Shown here piece by piece: positions 24,183-34,902 of a stretch of DNA of 64,000 nucleotides (position 1 is its first letter; each line of letters opens with the position of its first letter). This DNA is from Oidiodendron maius Zn. Lineage: Eukaryota > Ascomycota > Leotiomycetes > Myxotrichaceae. The translations under genes and the position numbers were made by a program. Below the pieces are notes generated by a model. The model was not told where the DNA came from and did not search any database. It worked only from the letters and a program-made list of their open reading frames with translations. The stretch lies in contig KN832873.1 in the NCBI GenBank assembly GCA_000827325.1, forward strand, positions 2,370,245 to 2,434,244, given 5' to 3'.

Positions 24183-25987
24183 TGGAGTCGTCGATCTAGG
24201 GCAAGAGCTAGGAGCTGGGGGCGTGCCTGCTCATGAAGGACTTGCGATGCTCTTGACGACTCGCGGACGGGCGGAGGTGATGTGGTGGATGAGGACGGTA
24301 GTGCGGCTCTCCAGAAAAGTGAAGTGTCGTCGCCAGATGGCCAGCAGATGAGCCGACAAAGTGGCAGTACCAGGGGGCTGGCGGTGTGAATCCCCAATCA
24401 ACACAGTTTCAAAATTAATGTCCAAGATATGAACCAGAGACAAGAGGGTAGAAGCTCAGACGTCAACACGGCGTGTTCGAGAGATTCAAGAGGACCACCG
24501 TCACTCGGTGGATATTGGTGGTTACAACTCCAGAAGTACCGATGCTGAGGACAAAGCCCCTCCCGTGACACAAAAGCTGTGCAGGCCTCTCCCAGAAGAC
24601 CTAATGTGTCCGACTTGTTATACCTCCAGTCCGCTTCTCCTCTCCTGTCATGATCAATATCTGCTTCACCCTGCCTTCGCGTTGGAATGGAAGCCTCTCT
24701 GCAACCCCTTTCCGGCATCAAATGAATAACACTTCCATCAGGCCGCAACCTACAGCAAAGACCAAATTAGATTGACGACCAGGATTGGACAAGCATCAGC
24801 CGAACTTGTGGTGTGTGCCTTTGCCCGTTTGCATGTGGCTGCAGCATGGCCTTTCAACAACTGAAATACCACTTCTCAGAACTGCCAACTACCGGTGACT
24901 ACAGGAGGCACACTCAGATAACCTCGCGCCGCAGAGCCAAAGCTTCGAAGACATGTCACTGCATATTCTCCCTACCTGTTCTTCGACGCACCGCGCCTTG
25001 CACGGTTTAATTTCGCGACGCAGACATCGCCTCGTCACCCGAGAGCTTCTAGCCGCGCTTGTTGGCCCAAAAGGAAAATATTCAGGGCCGAGACAAAGAA
25101 ACCCGAGTCAAAGACATTACCGACGCGTCTCGCGAGTGCGATTGAGATCTATGACATATCGCGTTTTCACCTCTTCAAGGGACTCTTCTGCGGCGTTGAC
25201 CGCTGACATGATTGAATTCCCCGCTCAAGCTTCAATGCCCCCATATTACGATATATATCATTATCGAGATGTGTGAGGATAGTTCCATGCACAAATTTTA
25301 AATCTATCTCGGTATATCCTATACCTGATCTATTAATAAGGTGGCGGGTGCAGCCTTTCGAGCCGTCGGGTACCTGACAATGAAGCGTTTTAGTAGATGG
25401 TTCTCGGATGATCCTCGGGCTCGCTTATCGCTGGGGATGACTAAGTGACGGGCGAGAATGCCTCCTTGGTTGGCACGAAAACGGTGAAAACTCCCGGAAC
25501 CGGCTACGGGAGAGGGGCCACCGGTGGGCACCTTTAGCATAATACGAATTGCCACGATTTCTGGTCTGTTGTCTCGCCGGCCCACTATACTATCTGTCTA
25601 TCTCTATCTTGCCTCCACATCCTAGGCGATTTTGCTCTGTTCTGTCGATTCATGTCAGAAGTCCCTGGAAATGAGGAGCAACCCCCTTCAATCCAGCGTG
25701 GCGCATGACGATGCAACTATTTGCCAGGTCACGATGGTGTTTGCAAGGTTTGTTGAGCGGTCTGAGGAAATGAATATAAAGAAGTGGCGCTCAAGTTTGT
25801 CTACCATATGAGGACTTTCTGGCCTTTCCTCTTTTCAATACCGATTGCTTCTTGCTGGCCCTTCTTTGTACAATTACGGCAGTATCCATCTCTATTTCAA
25901 TCATAATATATACCGATCACTTATAGTTCTTGGTTTTGTTATATCACCGTCCCGCAAGAGTCGCCTTGCGTGCTTGCCCTTCTCAAA
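24183..25987. other. Divergent intergenic region KAR9 / inositol oxygenase
   Basis: 1.8 kb with no convincing gene; small frames are compositionally random. It should contain both promoters. Confidence 0.5.
25775..25780 (+). promoter_or_regulatory. TATA-like element upstream of inositol oxygenase
   Basis: TATAAA in the context GAATATAAAGAAG, 208 bp before the ATG and followed by C/T-rich sequence typical of fungal transcription starts. Assigned by position only. Confidence 0.35.
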
Positions 25988-26980
25988 ATGGCGCCCTCAG
26001 CAATTGAGCTCGTAGCGCCCCTTGAGTACAGGAATGGGCTCGCTCTCGAGAACTTGTCCGACGACATTGATGCTGTCAATGTTCTCAAAGCCCGGATGCA
26101 GAGAGAGAGTGGCATGCTCGACAAGTCAGACTTTGATAGTGAGAAAGACAAGTCAAAGTTCCGTCAGTACGAAGATGCCTGTGACAGAGTCAAGAACTTC
26201 TACCGTGAGCAGCACGAGAAGCAGACAGTGGCCTACAACTTAAAGGCCCGTAATGATTTCAAATTCAAAGCTCGCGCCAGGATGTCGATCTGGCAAGCTA
26301 TGGAGAAACTCAACACACTCATCGACGAGTCTGACCCGGACACATCGCTGAGCCAGATTGAGCATCTTCTGCAATCTGCAGAAGCGATTCGGCGAGATGG
26401 CAAGCCACGGTGGATGCAGCTTACAGGCCTCATCCACGACCTCGGAAAACTTCTCTTCTTCTATGGTGCCGAGGGACAATGGGACGTCGTCGGTGATACA
26501 TTCCCAGTCGGATGTGCTTTCGACCAGCGCATTATCTACCCTGATACTTTCAACGGTAATCCTGATAACGACCATCCTATCTATGGTACCAAATATGGCA
26601 TATATGCTCCCGCCTGTGGTCTCGACAACATAATGCTATCTTGGGGTCATGACGAGTACCTATACCATGTGGTTAAGGACCAGTCTACCTTGCCCCCTGA
26701 AGCTCTAGCAATGATCAGATACCACTCATTCTACCCATGGCACAATGGTGGAGCGTACATGGAGTTCATGAATGAGCACGACTGGAAGATGCTTGAAGCT
26801 GTGAAGGCTTTCAATCCATATGATCTGTATAGCAAGAGCGATGATATCCCAAGCATCGAGCTGTTAAAGGTACGAATAAAACTCGACAATTTGCTTTGGA
26901 TTAGGACTGACTGTTTATTATAGCCATACTACCTTGAGCTCATTGATGAATTCTTCCCGAAGAAAATTCTTGATTGGTAA
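25988..26980 (+). CDS. MIOX: myo-Inositol oxygenase
   Basis: MIOX is a cytosolic di-iron enzyme that cleaves myo-inositol with O2 to D-glucuronate, the entry step of inositol catabolism. Two exons, 25988-26869 and 26924-26980 (54-nt intron), give 312 residues, normal for the family. The HD-type di-iron core is present: MQLTGLIHDLGKLLFFYG, then LSWGHDEYLYHVV, and IRYHSFYPWH with the GAYMEF substrate-side segment. Upstream family motifs FRQYEDACDRVKNFYREQH and LIDESDPDTSLSQIEHLLQS are intact. The last exon supplies PYYLELIDEFFPKKILDW, matching the conserved C-terminus. Without splicing, the frame ends in an unrelated tail. The adjacent dehydrogenases suggest it works in an inositol/uronate-to-central-carbon route. 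Confidence 0.95.
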
Positions 26981-27234
26981 TGGCTGGTAGAGAACGTGGG
27001 TTATAGATGGTGCAGCATTTATTCTTTAGACATAAAACCGATTATAAAATACCCAGTCACTTAGAGTTCAGTCTGATTACTGGACAGCTAAGACAACTAT
27101 TGTAAGAAGCCTCGCTTAATTTGTTCGGAGGTTTTTGGGGGCGGGGGGGGGAACGAGGGGCAGTGCTACGACTTAATGAACTTATTATTCTCGTCATCAT
27201 TAGATGATATAAAAGGTGAACCTCTTGATACATT

Positions 27235-28501
27235 TTAAGTCTCAACAAATACCTTTAGTACTAGCTTTCCCTCATCGTCTTTCACTCTACCCGCCATTGC
27301 GAATGCGTCTGGTATATTTTCGAATCCATGATACCTATGTGTGATGAGTTTAGACAAATCTGGGAGAAGAGGGTCATCGCTCGACACAATCTTAATTGCC
27401 TCATCATAAGTGTTTGCGTATCTGAAAACACCGACGAGATCAACCTCCCTCAGAGCTGCCGCAGATATTGGCAAGGTCTGGATGGGATTCCCCATTCCTA
27501 TCAACATAATGCGTCCACCAGGTTTTGTGGCCTGCCAGTGTCAGAATATATTAGGCGTTAGAAAGTGCTAGAAACTTACATAAATTGAAGCCTGGAGACA
27601 AGACTCAACTCCAGTACATTCGAAAACAGTGTCGACCTCTCCCGCACTGGAAGCCTTCTTCACCAGCTCCGCTACCTCCTTGGCAAATTTCAATTTTTCC
27701 TCAATGGCTTCGAATCGCTTCATTGGCACTAAAACTTTGGCGTCGGCAAATTTGTTCTCAACCGCAAAATTCAGCCTGTCCTCTTGAATATCTGCTATGA
27801 TGACCTCTTTTACGCCCGAGATTTTGCACACTGCGGCGCAGAGAAGACCTACAGCACCAGCACCAAAGACGAGCGCTGTGCATCCAGGCTTCAATGCCGC
27901 TCTCCGCAAGCCATGAATCGCAACCCCGAGAGGTTCGAGGAGGGCGCCTAGGTCTTGGGATACGCTGTCTGGTAACCTAGGCATATTAGCATGTCTCATG
28001 ATATTATCATGATTCCTTACTTGTGACAATATGCCGCCGGATGATTTATCCTCTTCTGTAGAGTCCCCTGAAAATGCGGGAAAGACTTCGCAGAACTCCT
28101 AAATCTCAATGTTTTGCAGATATTGTAACGTCCTGACGTGCAGAATTCACATTCAAGACATGGTAGGCCAACCTCGAGAGCCACTCTGTCCCCTACGTTG
28201 ATACTGGTCACTCCTGACCCAACGGCGGTGATGACGCCGGAAGATTCGTGACCCAACGTCAAAGGCTCCCGTACAATTATATCTCCATTTCGATAGTGAT
28301 TGAAGTAGTGGAGATCTGAGCCGCAGAGTCCCGTGGCCTGTACAGCGACCTGCACTTCTGAAGGCCCTGGCGGTCCCAGAGAGCGATTTTCCTGGAGGGT
28401 CAGTGGATAATCTCAAAACAAACATATCCGGGACTAACTAGCTTCAAATCTTTAACTCCGTGCAGAACGGAGGCCTGTACCCCATCTGCAGTTTCTCCCA
28501 T
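27235..28501 (-). CDS. Zinc-dependent polyol (sorbitol/L-iditol/xylitol-type) dehydrogenase
   Basis: A medium-chain dehydrogenase predicted to oxidise a sugar alcohol or aldonate with NAD(P)+. Exons are 28391... read on the minus strand as 28439-28501, 28021-28391, 27580-27976 and 27235-27531 (introns 47, 44, 48 nt), giving 375 residues. Catalytic zinc ligands are visible: Cys in GLCGSDLHYF and GHE in LTLGHESSG. Structural zinc Cys are in CLECEFCTSGRYNIC, and the Rossmann motif is VFGAGAVGLL. The conserved KPGGRIMLIGMG lies at the start of the last exon. An in-frame ATG further upstream (28606) would add 35 residues; the start at 28501 fits usual family N-termini (VQASVLHGVKDLKL). Substrate cannot be fixed from sequence. 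Options include sorbitol, xylitol, L-arabinitol or L-idonate. The gene ends 254 bp from MIOX and diverges from the SDR gene. Confidence 0.88.
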
Positions 28502-28713
28502 TGTGAAAATAATCTCAGCGATGCTATATAAATCGGGTACAAGGAAAGATTCGAAGTTTTGTAGCATCACTTTGTGCTCGACGACAGTGTCGGTTTCTGA
28601 CGGCAACCCCGCATTCGGACCGTCGTGGGGTGACCTCCCCCACGCTATGCTGGGAATCTAGAAAACAAAACTGCCCCCCTAAAGTCCGGCTCATTCAACA
28701 GAAAGTCTGAAGG
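28502..28713. promoter_or_regulatory. Shared divergent promoter, polyol dehydrogenase / SDR
   Basis: Only 212 bp separate the two start codons. At 28624-28644 is an inverted repeat, CGTGGGG, a 7-nt spacer, then CCCCACG. Each arm contains GTGGGG, matching the SYGGRG consensus of the fungal carbon-catabolite repressor CreA/CRE1, one site per strand. This suggests joint glucose repression of both genes. Binding is inferred. Confidence 0.5.
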
Positions 28714-29632
28714 ATGGCGAACTCTGAGACGGCCAAAATGTTCTCTCTAGAAGGGCAGACCGCCCTGGTTACAGGTGGCACGAGGGGCATTGGACAGGCA
28801 GCTGCCATTGCTCTGGCAGAAGCGGGGGCGGATATTATCTTGATACAGGTGTATTTCAACATTTTCTTACTACATCCCACGACGTCTTTTCCCGGGCCGT
28901 TGCTAATGTGCCAGGATTGACAGAGAGATCGTGCTCAAGACACAACATTAAAAGCCATCAACGCTACGGGCAGGAAAGCTACAATTTATACGGCGGACCT
29001 GGCATCCCAGGAACAGGTTGCCGCTCTTACGCCTGCAATCTTGAAGGATGGGCACAAGATTAATATTCTGATCAATTGCGCGGGTATCCAGCGCCGCCAC
29101 CCTAGTGCTCTATTTCCGGACAACGACTGGAACGAAGTGCGTGCTGGCCCATACTTCGGTCAGGTGATATCACTAACTCACATAGGTTCTACAAGTCAAC
29201 CTTTCCACCGTATTCACACTCTGCCGGGATGTCGGTGCCCACATGCTCACACTTGAACCGTCTCCATCAACCGGCCGACGAGGGAGTGTCATAAACTTCG
29301 CCAGCCTGCTCTCCTTTCAGGGAGGATTGACGGTGCCTGCATATGCGGCGTCAAAGGGTGCTGTGGCTCAATTAACGAAGGCATTGGCCAATGAGTGGAC
29401 ATCGAAGGGGATAACCGTGAATGCTATTGCTCCGGGGTATATCGAGACTGAGATGAATACTGCTTTACTGGCAGATGCAGCGAGGCTAAAGGGTATCAGC
29501 GATCGTATCCCGGCCGGGAGATGGGGTGTCGCGGAGGACTTCAAGGGCAGTGTGGTCTTCCTGGCCAGTAAGTCGAGTGCATATGTCTCCGGACATGTTT
29601 TGGTTGTCGATGGCGGGTGGATGGGGAGGTAA
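28714..29632 (+). CDS. SDR oxidoreductase, KduD / 2-deoxy-D-gluconate 3-dehydrogenase type
   Basis: A classical short-chain dehydrogenase. Relatives are annotated as 2-deoxy-D-gluconate 3-dehydrogenase or 2-dehydro-3-deoxy-D-gluconate 5-dehydrogenase (KduD) and act on keto-aldonates in uronate breakdown. Exons are 28714-28848, 28924-29136 and 29186-29632 (introns 75 and 49 nt), giving 264 residues. The cofactor motif is [25 protein letters not shown] follows, with Cys at the usual Asn/Ala position of NNAG. The [20 protein letters not shown] block is rebuilt by the second splice. The catalytic serine is in [10 protein letters not shown] and Tyr/Lys in YAASKGA; the C-terminus is DGGWMGR. Paired head-to-head with the polyol dehydrogenase and close to MIOX, it probably belongs to the same catabolic programme. 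A role like bacterial gluconate 5-dehydrogenase (IdnO) is an alternative. Confidence 0.88.
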
Positions 29633-30621
29633 TTGAGAGTAGTGAATCATGAGTGTTGCTCTATTGGCCACTCACCCCCTTCATGATCACCTGTTCCTGT
29701 GCTCGGAGTTCTGATTTCACTGCTCGAAAAGCTGCCGTACACGGAGGGAGTTGGTGACACACGGCCATATGATATATTGTCGACGCCGGACCAAGACTGG
29801 CGGTATCTGAATGCAAACTCTGCCCGGACTTGTCATGTATACAGTTCCTTCTTCCCTTCCCTTACCCAGAATATGATAACTACAGTACAAGTTTATTGAG
29901 TATTGTCTTAGTCAGCAAGCCACATCTCCATCCGCCCTTTCATCCGAGGCAGAAAGAGGTCAAGTTTCAGGGGGAAAAGGAGCTCGACCGAGTTAGCTCC
30001 TAGGAATACACGGGCACACAGAACTCGGCATCTTTGATACGTTGTGATATATACTCGCGTCTCGCCGACGGCCAATTCCAACTCCAACTATCACAATTTA
30101 GAAATGCCGGTGTTTTCTGTTGCTGAATTCCCGGAAGTGTGATCGCATGCTAGGCTCGGTTTTGGTTGCCCTGACACTGATCGACAGTCCCCCCTCGAAC
30201 ATTGGCAACCCTTATTCTAGATCCTCCCACCTCCAGATTTCTTTCCAGACATTCACCATAATAATATCTGAGTTCTTCGTTATTGCGACCCCTTCTGCTC
30301 GTTTGTGTCTGCTTGATAGCGTTGCATTACTCGTACATATTTGATATCCTTATTCAATGCTCGTCGCGCCAGCCTCAGCTGGATACTTCACTCCCGACAA
30401 GGCAACTTCCTGCACCGACAACAACTTCAGCAATCGATTTTTCGTCTTTACGATTAACGTCTAACATAACATCTAGTTGAGCCTGCATAGAGGCAGAGTC
30501 GATGATCCTCTTGCGGAGCTGACGGCAATCTTCATTGCACTGCCTGCCTCGGAAGCACGATCCTGCCTACCACAACCTCAAGTACTGCATAATTCGCCCG
30601 AAGCTGGATACGCTAGCCAAC
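29633..30621. other. Intergenic, 5' region of the 30622 gene
   Basis: Nearly 1 kb with no coding frame. The part from about 30280 is pyrimidine-rich and probably 5' UTR of the next gene; a GATATATACT TATA-like stretch lies near 30046-30055. Confidence 0.4.
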
Positions 30622-32205
30622 ATGGCAACCACACAAGATACCCCAGAACGGCCCTCATTGCGTCGAGACAGCCCTTCTCCGACTATATCGCCGACCCCCG
30701 CAATCGGTGCGTGTCCACCACTCTCGCGATGCGTGTCTACTGCTTCTACGGGGTCGATTTTCTCCGGGAGCTCTGAGACCATGGGCCACGAGACCTTGAA
30801 CAGTTCGATGGGCGGTTCGGTATCTCGATCATCGTCTGCCAGCTACCCGTCACGGCGGTCAACGGGAGGGTTCGAAAAGCCAAAACGACGCGGCTACGTT
30901 CGACCTCAGGGGACGGACTTCGCGGAATCGGCAAGGTCGAGGGAAAGCGTACTGAGCTTGGGGAGCATAGCACATTTGCAATATTATTTCGCGCGGACGG
31001 GGCTCCTGGATGGGAAGGGAGGACGGCTAGCTAAGAAGAAAGATGATCGTCAAACACTCGACTTGTCGTCTTTTGATACATCGTTCCTCTCTCCAAACAC
31101 CAGCACCTCAGATGTCGATTCATCCTATGCATCAATGGGAAGCAGCCCCGAGCTCCCTGCACAAACTCTGGACGGTATAAAGGTCGAAAGCCCAGTACAG
31201 GACGACGACGAAGGCGAGTACTATAGCGACGACGGCGAGGATCAGGCGCACATGCTCCCTCCAACTGTGAGCACCTATAACCATCGGGAGAAGATCATCC
31301 CCCGCCCTCCAACCCTCGAAGAACTGAAAACAGATCTGCGGAAAGCCCTTAATGACGCCTCAAATGCCCTTGAAGAGGCGAGACTTAATCCCACCTCTGC
31401 GCCAAGTTCTCCGTCCCAAGGGGTAACGACACCCGGGTCAGACAAACGAAACCAAGGGTGGCATGAGCTTCAGGGAATGCATATTCTGGATATAATTACG
31501 CTAGCTATCCGGGCAGCTAAGATGTACTATACCGCTCATGATCAACCAGCAAGACTCTCGGCTATTAAATCGGAGCGGAAAATTCGAGCTGAGCTCCTCT
31601 CGGTCATGGAAGTTTTGAAACGTATGGCTACAAGAAATTTTACGGCTGGAATGAGGACAGAAGAACGTGTCACGATGGAAAACTGGGTTGCGGGAGTATA
31701 TGATATGCTACGGCAAGAAGAGGCCATGGAAGAGGAGGAAAAGAAGAAGAGGGCTAGCTGGATCTGGCTTGGAGACTCTTGGAATGGCACGAACGTGGAG
31801 AGGGAATATGCGTTCATCAAATCCATGGACCCAGACTCCGACACACTCCCGGCATTCAAGGCGGTAGATGAGCTTGCGGATGAGGACTTGCCTGGTCCGT
31901 TTCTAGAGGACATGCGGACAGGAATGAGGTTGGTTAAGCTACACAATGCTGTAGTCAGGAAGAGCAAGCGACCATTTGGGGCCATTGATAGGTGGCATAC
32001 CGATTTTGCTAAGCCCTATCGACCCGCAGAAAATTTGAGATACTGGATTAAAGCTGCAGAGTTAAGATGGGAGGTGGTGCTGAGCGTGGATGTTATGGGT
32101 GTAGTCAGTGGAATTGACAGAACAGCCTTGAAGGGATTTGAGGAAGCCATCTGGAAGTGGTGTGAGAAAACTCGCGAGGAGATTACTACAGAACTTAAGG
32201 TTTGA
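30622..32205 (+). CDS. Conserved-looking fungal protein of unknown function
   Basis: I do not recognise a named domain. The frame is a single exon; the ATG at 30622 (MATTQDTPERPSLRRDSPSP) gives 527 residues. The first ~270 residues are Ser/Pro-rich and acidic, with a short conserved-looking helix (LGSIAHLQYYFARTGLLDGK). The C-terminal ~280 residues are predicted mostly helical and charged. They include ELQGMHILDIITLAIRAAKM, IRAELLSVMEVLKRMATRNF, ENWVAGVYDMLRQEEAMEEE, and end with WHTDFAKPYRPAENLRYWIK and FEEAIWKWCEKTREEITTEL. This C-terminal half looks like a folded domain behind a disordered N-terminal region. There is no signal peptide or membrane segment, so a cytosolic or nuclear protein is likely. 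It follows the catabolic gene group in the same direction, but nothing in the sequence links it to sugar metabolism. Confidence 0.75.
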   Translation: MATTQDTPERPSLRRDSPSPTISPTPAIGACPPLSRCVSTASTGSIFSGSSETMGHETLNSSMGGSVSRSSSASYPSRRSTGGFEKPKRRGYVRPQGTDFAESARSRESVLSLGSIAHLQYYFARTGLLDGKGGRLAKKKDDRQTLDLSSFDTSFLSPNTSTSDVDSSYASMGSSPELPAQTLDGIKVESPVQDDDEGEYYSDDGEDQAHMLPPTVSTYNHREKIIPRPPTLEELKTDLRKALNDASNALEEARLNPTSAPSSPSQGVTTPGSDKRNQGWHELQGMHILDIITLAIRAAKMYYTAHDQPARLSAIKSERKIRAELLSVMEVLKRMATRNFTAGMRTEERVTMENWVAGVYDMLRQEEAMEEEEKKKRASWIWLGDSWNGTNVEREYAFIKSMDPDSDTLPAFKAVDELADEDLPGPFLEDMRTGMRLVKLHNAVVRKSKRPFGAIDRWHTDFAKPYRPAENLRYWIKAAELRWEVVLSVDVMGVVSGIDRTALKGFEEAIWKWCEKTREEITTELKV

Positions 32206-32709
32206 GACAAGGTTTATGATGACTCTATGATATGTAAAGATACCAAAACTCATCGTGATAGAGATAGGTGTCCATTTGAATATGGGCAAGGTGCTGCAGC
32301 AATGTACATGGCTCACCTACTTTGAGGGAGTGATCAGGCGTCAGTGACGATACAGGAACGGAACAAAGGCGTCCCTTAACGCTAAAGAATTATCCGTCTA
32401 GAGATAAAGCTCAAATTGCGGCGCGTCACCTTGTTAGTAGACAGACGCCCAGTATTATTGCTTCGATCTTTCTTTTTCACCACCCGTACAAACTTCTGAT
32501 CTCCTTGAAGACTGTACAAGACGTCACGAGGAGAGTAAGTTCACTTCCTTCTTCACTTCTGATAGTTACTTCGGGGACAACTTTCTGCACTGCAAGCATA
32601 TCGCCGTGTGCCGGGCGACGTCAAGAGATATCACTTCACGGATGCGCCTATGTAAATCAGTGGTAAGAAGTCGATCGCCTTATTTTCTTAGGATAAATAG
32701 GTAACAGAT
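32206..32709. other. Intergenic, 504 bp
   Basis: No gene seen. A GTAAGT-type donor near 32534 and an acceptor-like TTCTTAG near 32691 leave room for a 5' UTR intron or a short upstream exon of the next gene. Confidence 0.35.
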
Positions 32710-34335
32710 ATGGGTTTCCCAGCTCCGTTTATCATAATGCTAGACAGATATCTAGTTGTCAAAGGTTCTAGAGAGCCTCCCTTCATGGATCCTACTAGCA
32801 AGTATGATCGGCGGGTTCCCCTTGAGCTTCCTTTCCAATGGGAGGAGAAACCTAGGGATAGGGAACGCAAGCAGCCCAGTGTGGTCAAACTGGATACTGG
32901 TGGGACCCCGATGGATATTGATGATGACAGTATGACATCGAAGAATCAGCCAAAGGTCTTCATCAAAGAAAAGAAATCGCGGTGGCTTGGAAACGATTTT
33001 GCGGAGATGAAAGAAGATCCCTCTTCCTACTCGATGGGTGTCACTACCTACGAGCAACAGGCGAAGAAGGAGCCCGATTTTATTGGGAATGCCTTTTACT
33101 ACAACTTGACTAAGACCACGGTAAGAGGCTACCGTTCGCAGGAGGAACCTATAACTGACACTCGGAAGCTCTTTCCGGACCTCGCAGGAGAGTACATCAT
33201 CGTGTACACACGCCCTGTGGGTGCTGTTTTCGATGGACATGCTGCTCAGTCTGCTATTGTCTCCCCAAGTACGGAAAACAGGATCACTATCGCCACCGAA
33301 CCGCCTGCAGGACGTAGCAGCATTGGTAGAATTTTCCAACACGCATTTCAGGAAGGTTACTGGGCGGCGGGGACCTTCGTGTTTGAAGGAATGCATTGCG
33401 TGCTACGCTGTGAGAGACTTCCAGAGAATGTCGCGCGTTCTAACCGCAATAGCGCTCATGTCAAGACAGAGCTCACTCGTCTTGAGCATGCAACAGATAA
33501 AATGGTCTTTGGAGGACGCAGGCCTAGAGACGCAGGCGCTTCCATATCATTTGGAATGAAAGTAATGAGCGAGGGGTGGTGCGAGAGTCGCGAACAGCAC
33601 GTGTTCTCTGGGTTCCATTTTCTGAAGATAGAGATTCCTATCCACAACCCGGCTTTTGGAATGGCAGAGCGCCAACTCATAGTGGCAGCCAAGATCCCGA
33701 GGGAAGGAGATATAGCCTCTGCGTTCATCCTGAAGCAAGAACTCCTAAATATTCGAGACATCCGCATCTTGCAGTCTGACTTGAGGGCTCGAAGCATGGC
33801 AGACTGGCACACCTACGCACTTACGGAGAGATTCTACGATCCCATCCCGAGCCACGGGTGGGCTCCCCGCTTTCCAGCAAACCTGGGTATGCAAGACAAC
33901 CACTTTAATGCTGCTAGGTTCGAACAGCACCTCCAATCCGTCGACAACCCCATCTTCGAGCTTTGTAATCTTACTGCCTGGATTAGCAGATTCACCACTG
34001 GCAGACCAGTGGGCCATGTTCAACGATCTATCCACGACGCTCGGTACTACATGGAAAATCGATACTGCTCAATGCTAGGCGAGCTACGACTCCGACAGGC
34101 TGCCGGTTTTCGCCATGAATCCCTGCTGACAGTGTTCGAGGAACTGACTGACGACGACGAGGAAGACTATGAGGATGCCATGATTGGCGTATCGAAGCGG
34201 GGCCGTACGAGCGAAATTGAAACGATAACTCCACTTAGACATGTAACTAACCGAGGCTACGGTCGTGGTGGAAAGGTCCCTTCTACCTCAGTCTCTAAAA
34301 TGGGACGGGAACGCCGTGACGAGATTCAGTTTTAG
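32710..34335 (+). CDS. Protein of unknown function, 541 residues
   Basis: I do not recognise this protein. The frame is a single exon starting MGFPAPFIIMLDRYLVV. An upstream exon is possible because splice-like signals precede it, so the N-terminus is uncertain. It is not low-complexity. The middle contains dense, folded-looking sequence with many aromatic residues (FIGNAFYYNLTKTTVRGYRS, IFQHAFQEGYWAAGTFVFEG, MHCVLRCERLPENVARS, HVFSGFHFLKIEIPIHNPAF, MADWHTYALTERFYDPIPS). Near the N-terminus is an acidic MDIDDD patch; near the C-terminus is an acidic run (TDDDEEDYEDAM) followed by an Arg/Gly-containing basic tail (NRGYGRGGKVPS). That mix suggests a nuclear or RNA/protein-binding factor, but this is a guess. 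No signal peptide or membrane helix is apparent. Confidence 0.72.
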   Translation: MGFPAPFIIMLDRYLVVKGSREPPFMDPTSKYDRRVPLELPFQWEEKPRDRERKQPSVVKLDTGGTPMDIDDDSMTSKNQPKVFIKEKKSRWLGNDFAEMKEDPSSYSMGVTTYEQQAKKEPDFIGNAFYYNLTKTTVRGYRSQEEPITDTRKLFPDLAGEYIIVYTRPVGAVFDGHAAQSAIVSPSTENRITIATEPPAGRSSIGRIFQHAFQEGYWAAGTFVFEGMHCVLRCERLPENVARSNRNSAHVKTELTRLEHATDKMVFGGRRPRDAGASISFGMKVMSEGWCESREQHVFSGFHFLKIEIPIHNPAFGMAERQLIVAAKIPREGDIASAFILKQELLNIRDIRILQSDLRARSMADWHTYALTERFYDPIPSHGWAPRFPANLGMQDNHFNAARFEQHLQSVDNPIFELCNLTAWISRFTTGRPVGHVQRSIHDARYYMENRYCSMLGELRLRQAAGFRHESLLTVFEELTDDDEEDYEDAMIGVSKRGRTSEIETITPLRHVTNRGYGRGGKVPSTSVSKMGRERRDEIQF

Positions 34336-34902
34336 ATTGGCGTATATGGGCGGAGAGGATAGGACGACAGTAGTTTTTGCGGCATTTCCATTCATCAGTT
34401 GCTAAACAAGGGTTCTGTAAAATAAATAAAAGCTTCCATTAAACTAAATTTGGGATCGTGACCCCGATGGGCAAGTATGTCCCTCGAATCCTTACATAAA
34501 CTGAAGCTTAAGGTATCCTCGCTTAAAATGGTGAGCCCCTGAATCGAGGACATCACGTGATAATGAACTTAACTGCTAAAGCAGAAGTCACAGTCAACTC
34601 ACTGCGAATGTCTACTAGATGTCCTAGAACGAAAAGGGTTTTATTTATGAAGCCATACCTCATAACTACAGCCCTAAAACCAACACCAAACGTCCCTGTT
34701 ATCGCTATGTCTATCTGTTAAAACTCTCAAAAATATTAATCCGTTAAGGCATTTTTTACCCTCAAACTCCATGCTCTATGCTTAACAAAGTCCCGAGCTG
34801 AGAAGAATATATGCTTTCGGGCCGAGTTGAATATAGGATAGAAATAGGTGGTGTTGCGTAAGAGGCTTTGACCCACAAAATTATCTAGGCAGAAACTTCA
34901 TC
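34336..34902. other. Convergent intergenic region
   Basis: 567 bp, AT-rich 3' flanks of the 541-residue gene and the RecQ gene. An ATCACGTGAT palindrome lies at about 34553-34562. Nothing else seen. Confidence 0.5.

Noticed and set aside
27137-27151. G-rich tract (G5-C-G9)
   Set aside because: Only one G-rich cluster in a convergent 3' flank; not enough runs for a confident quadruplex or a functional claim.
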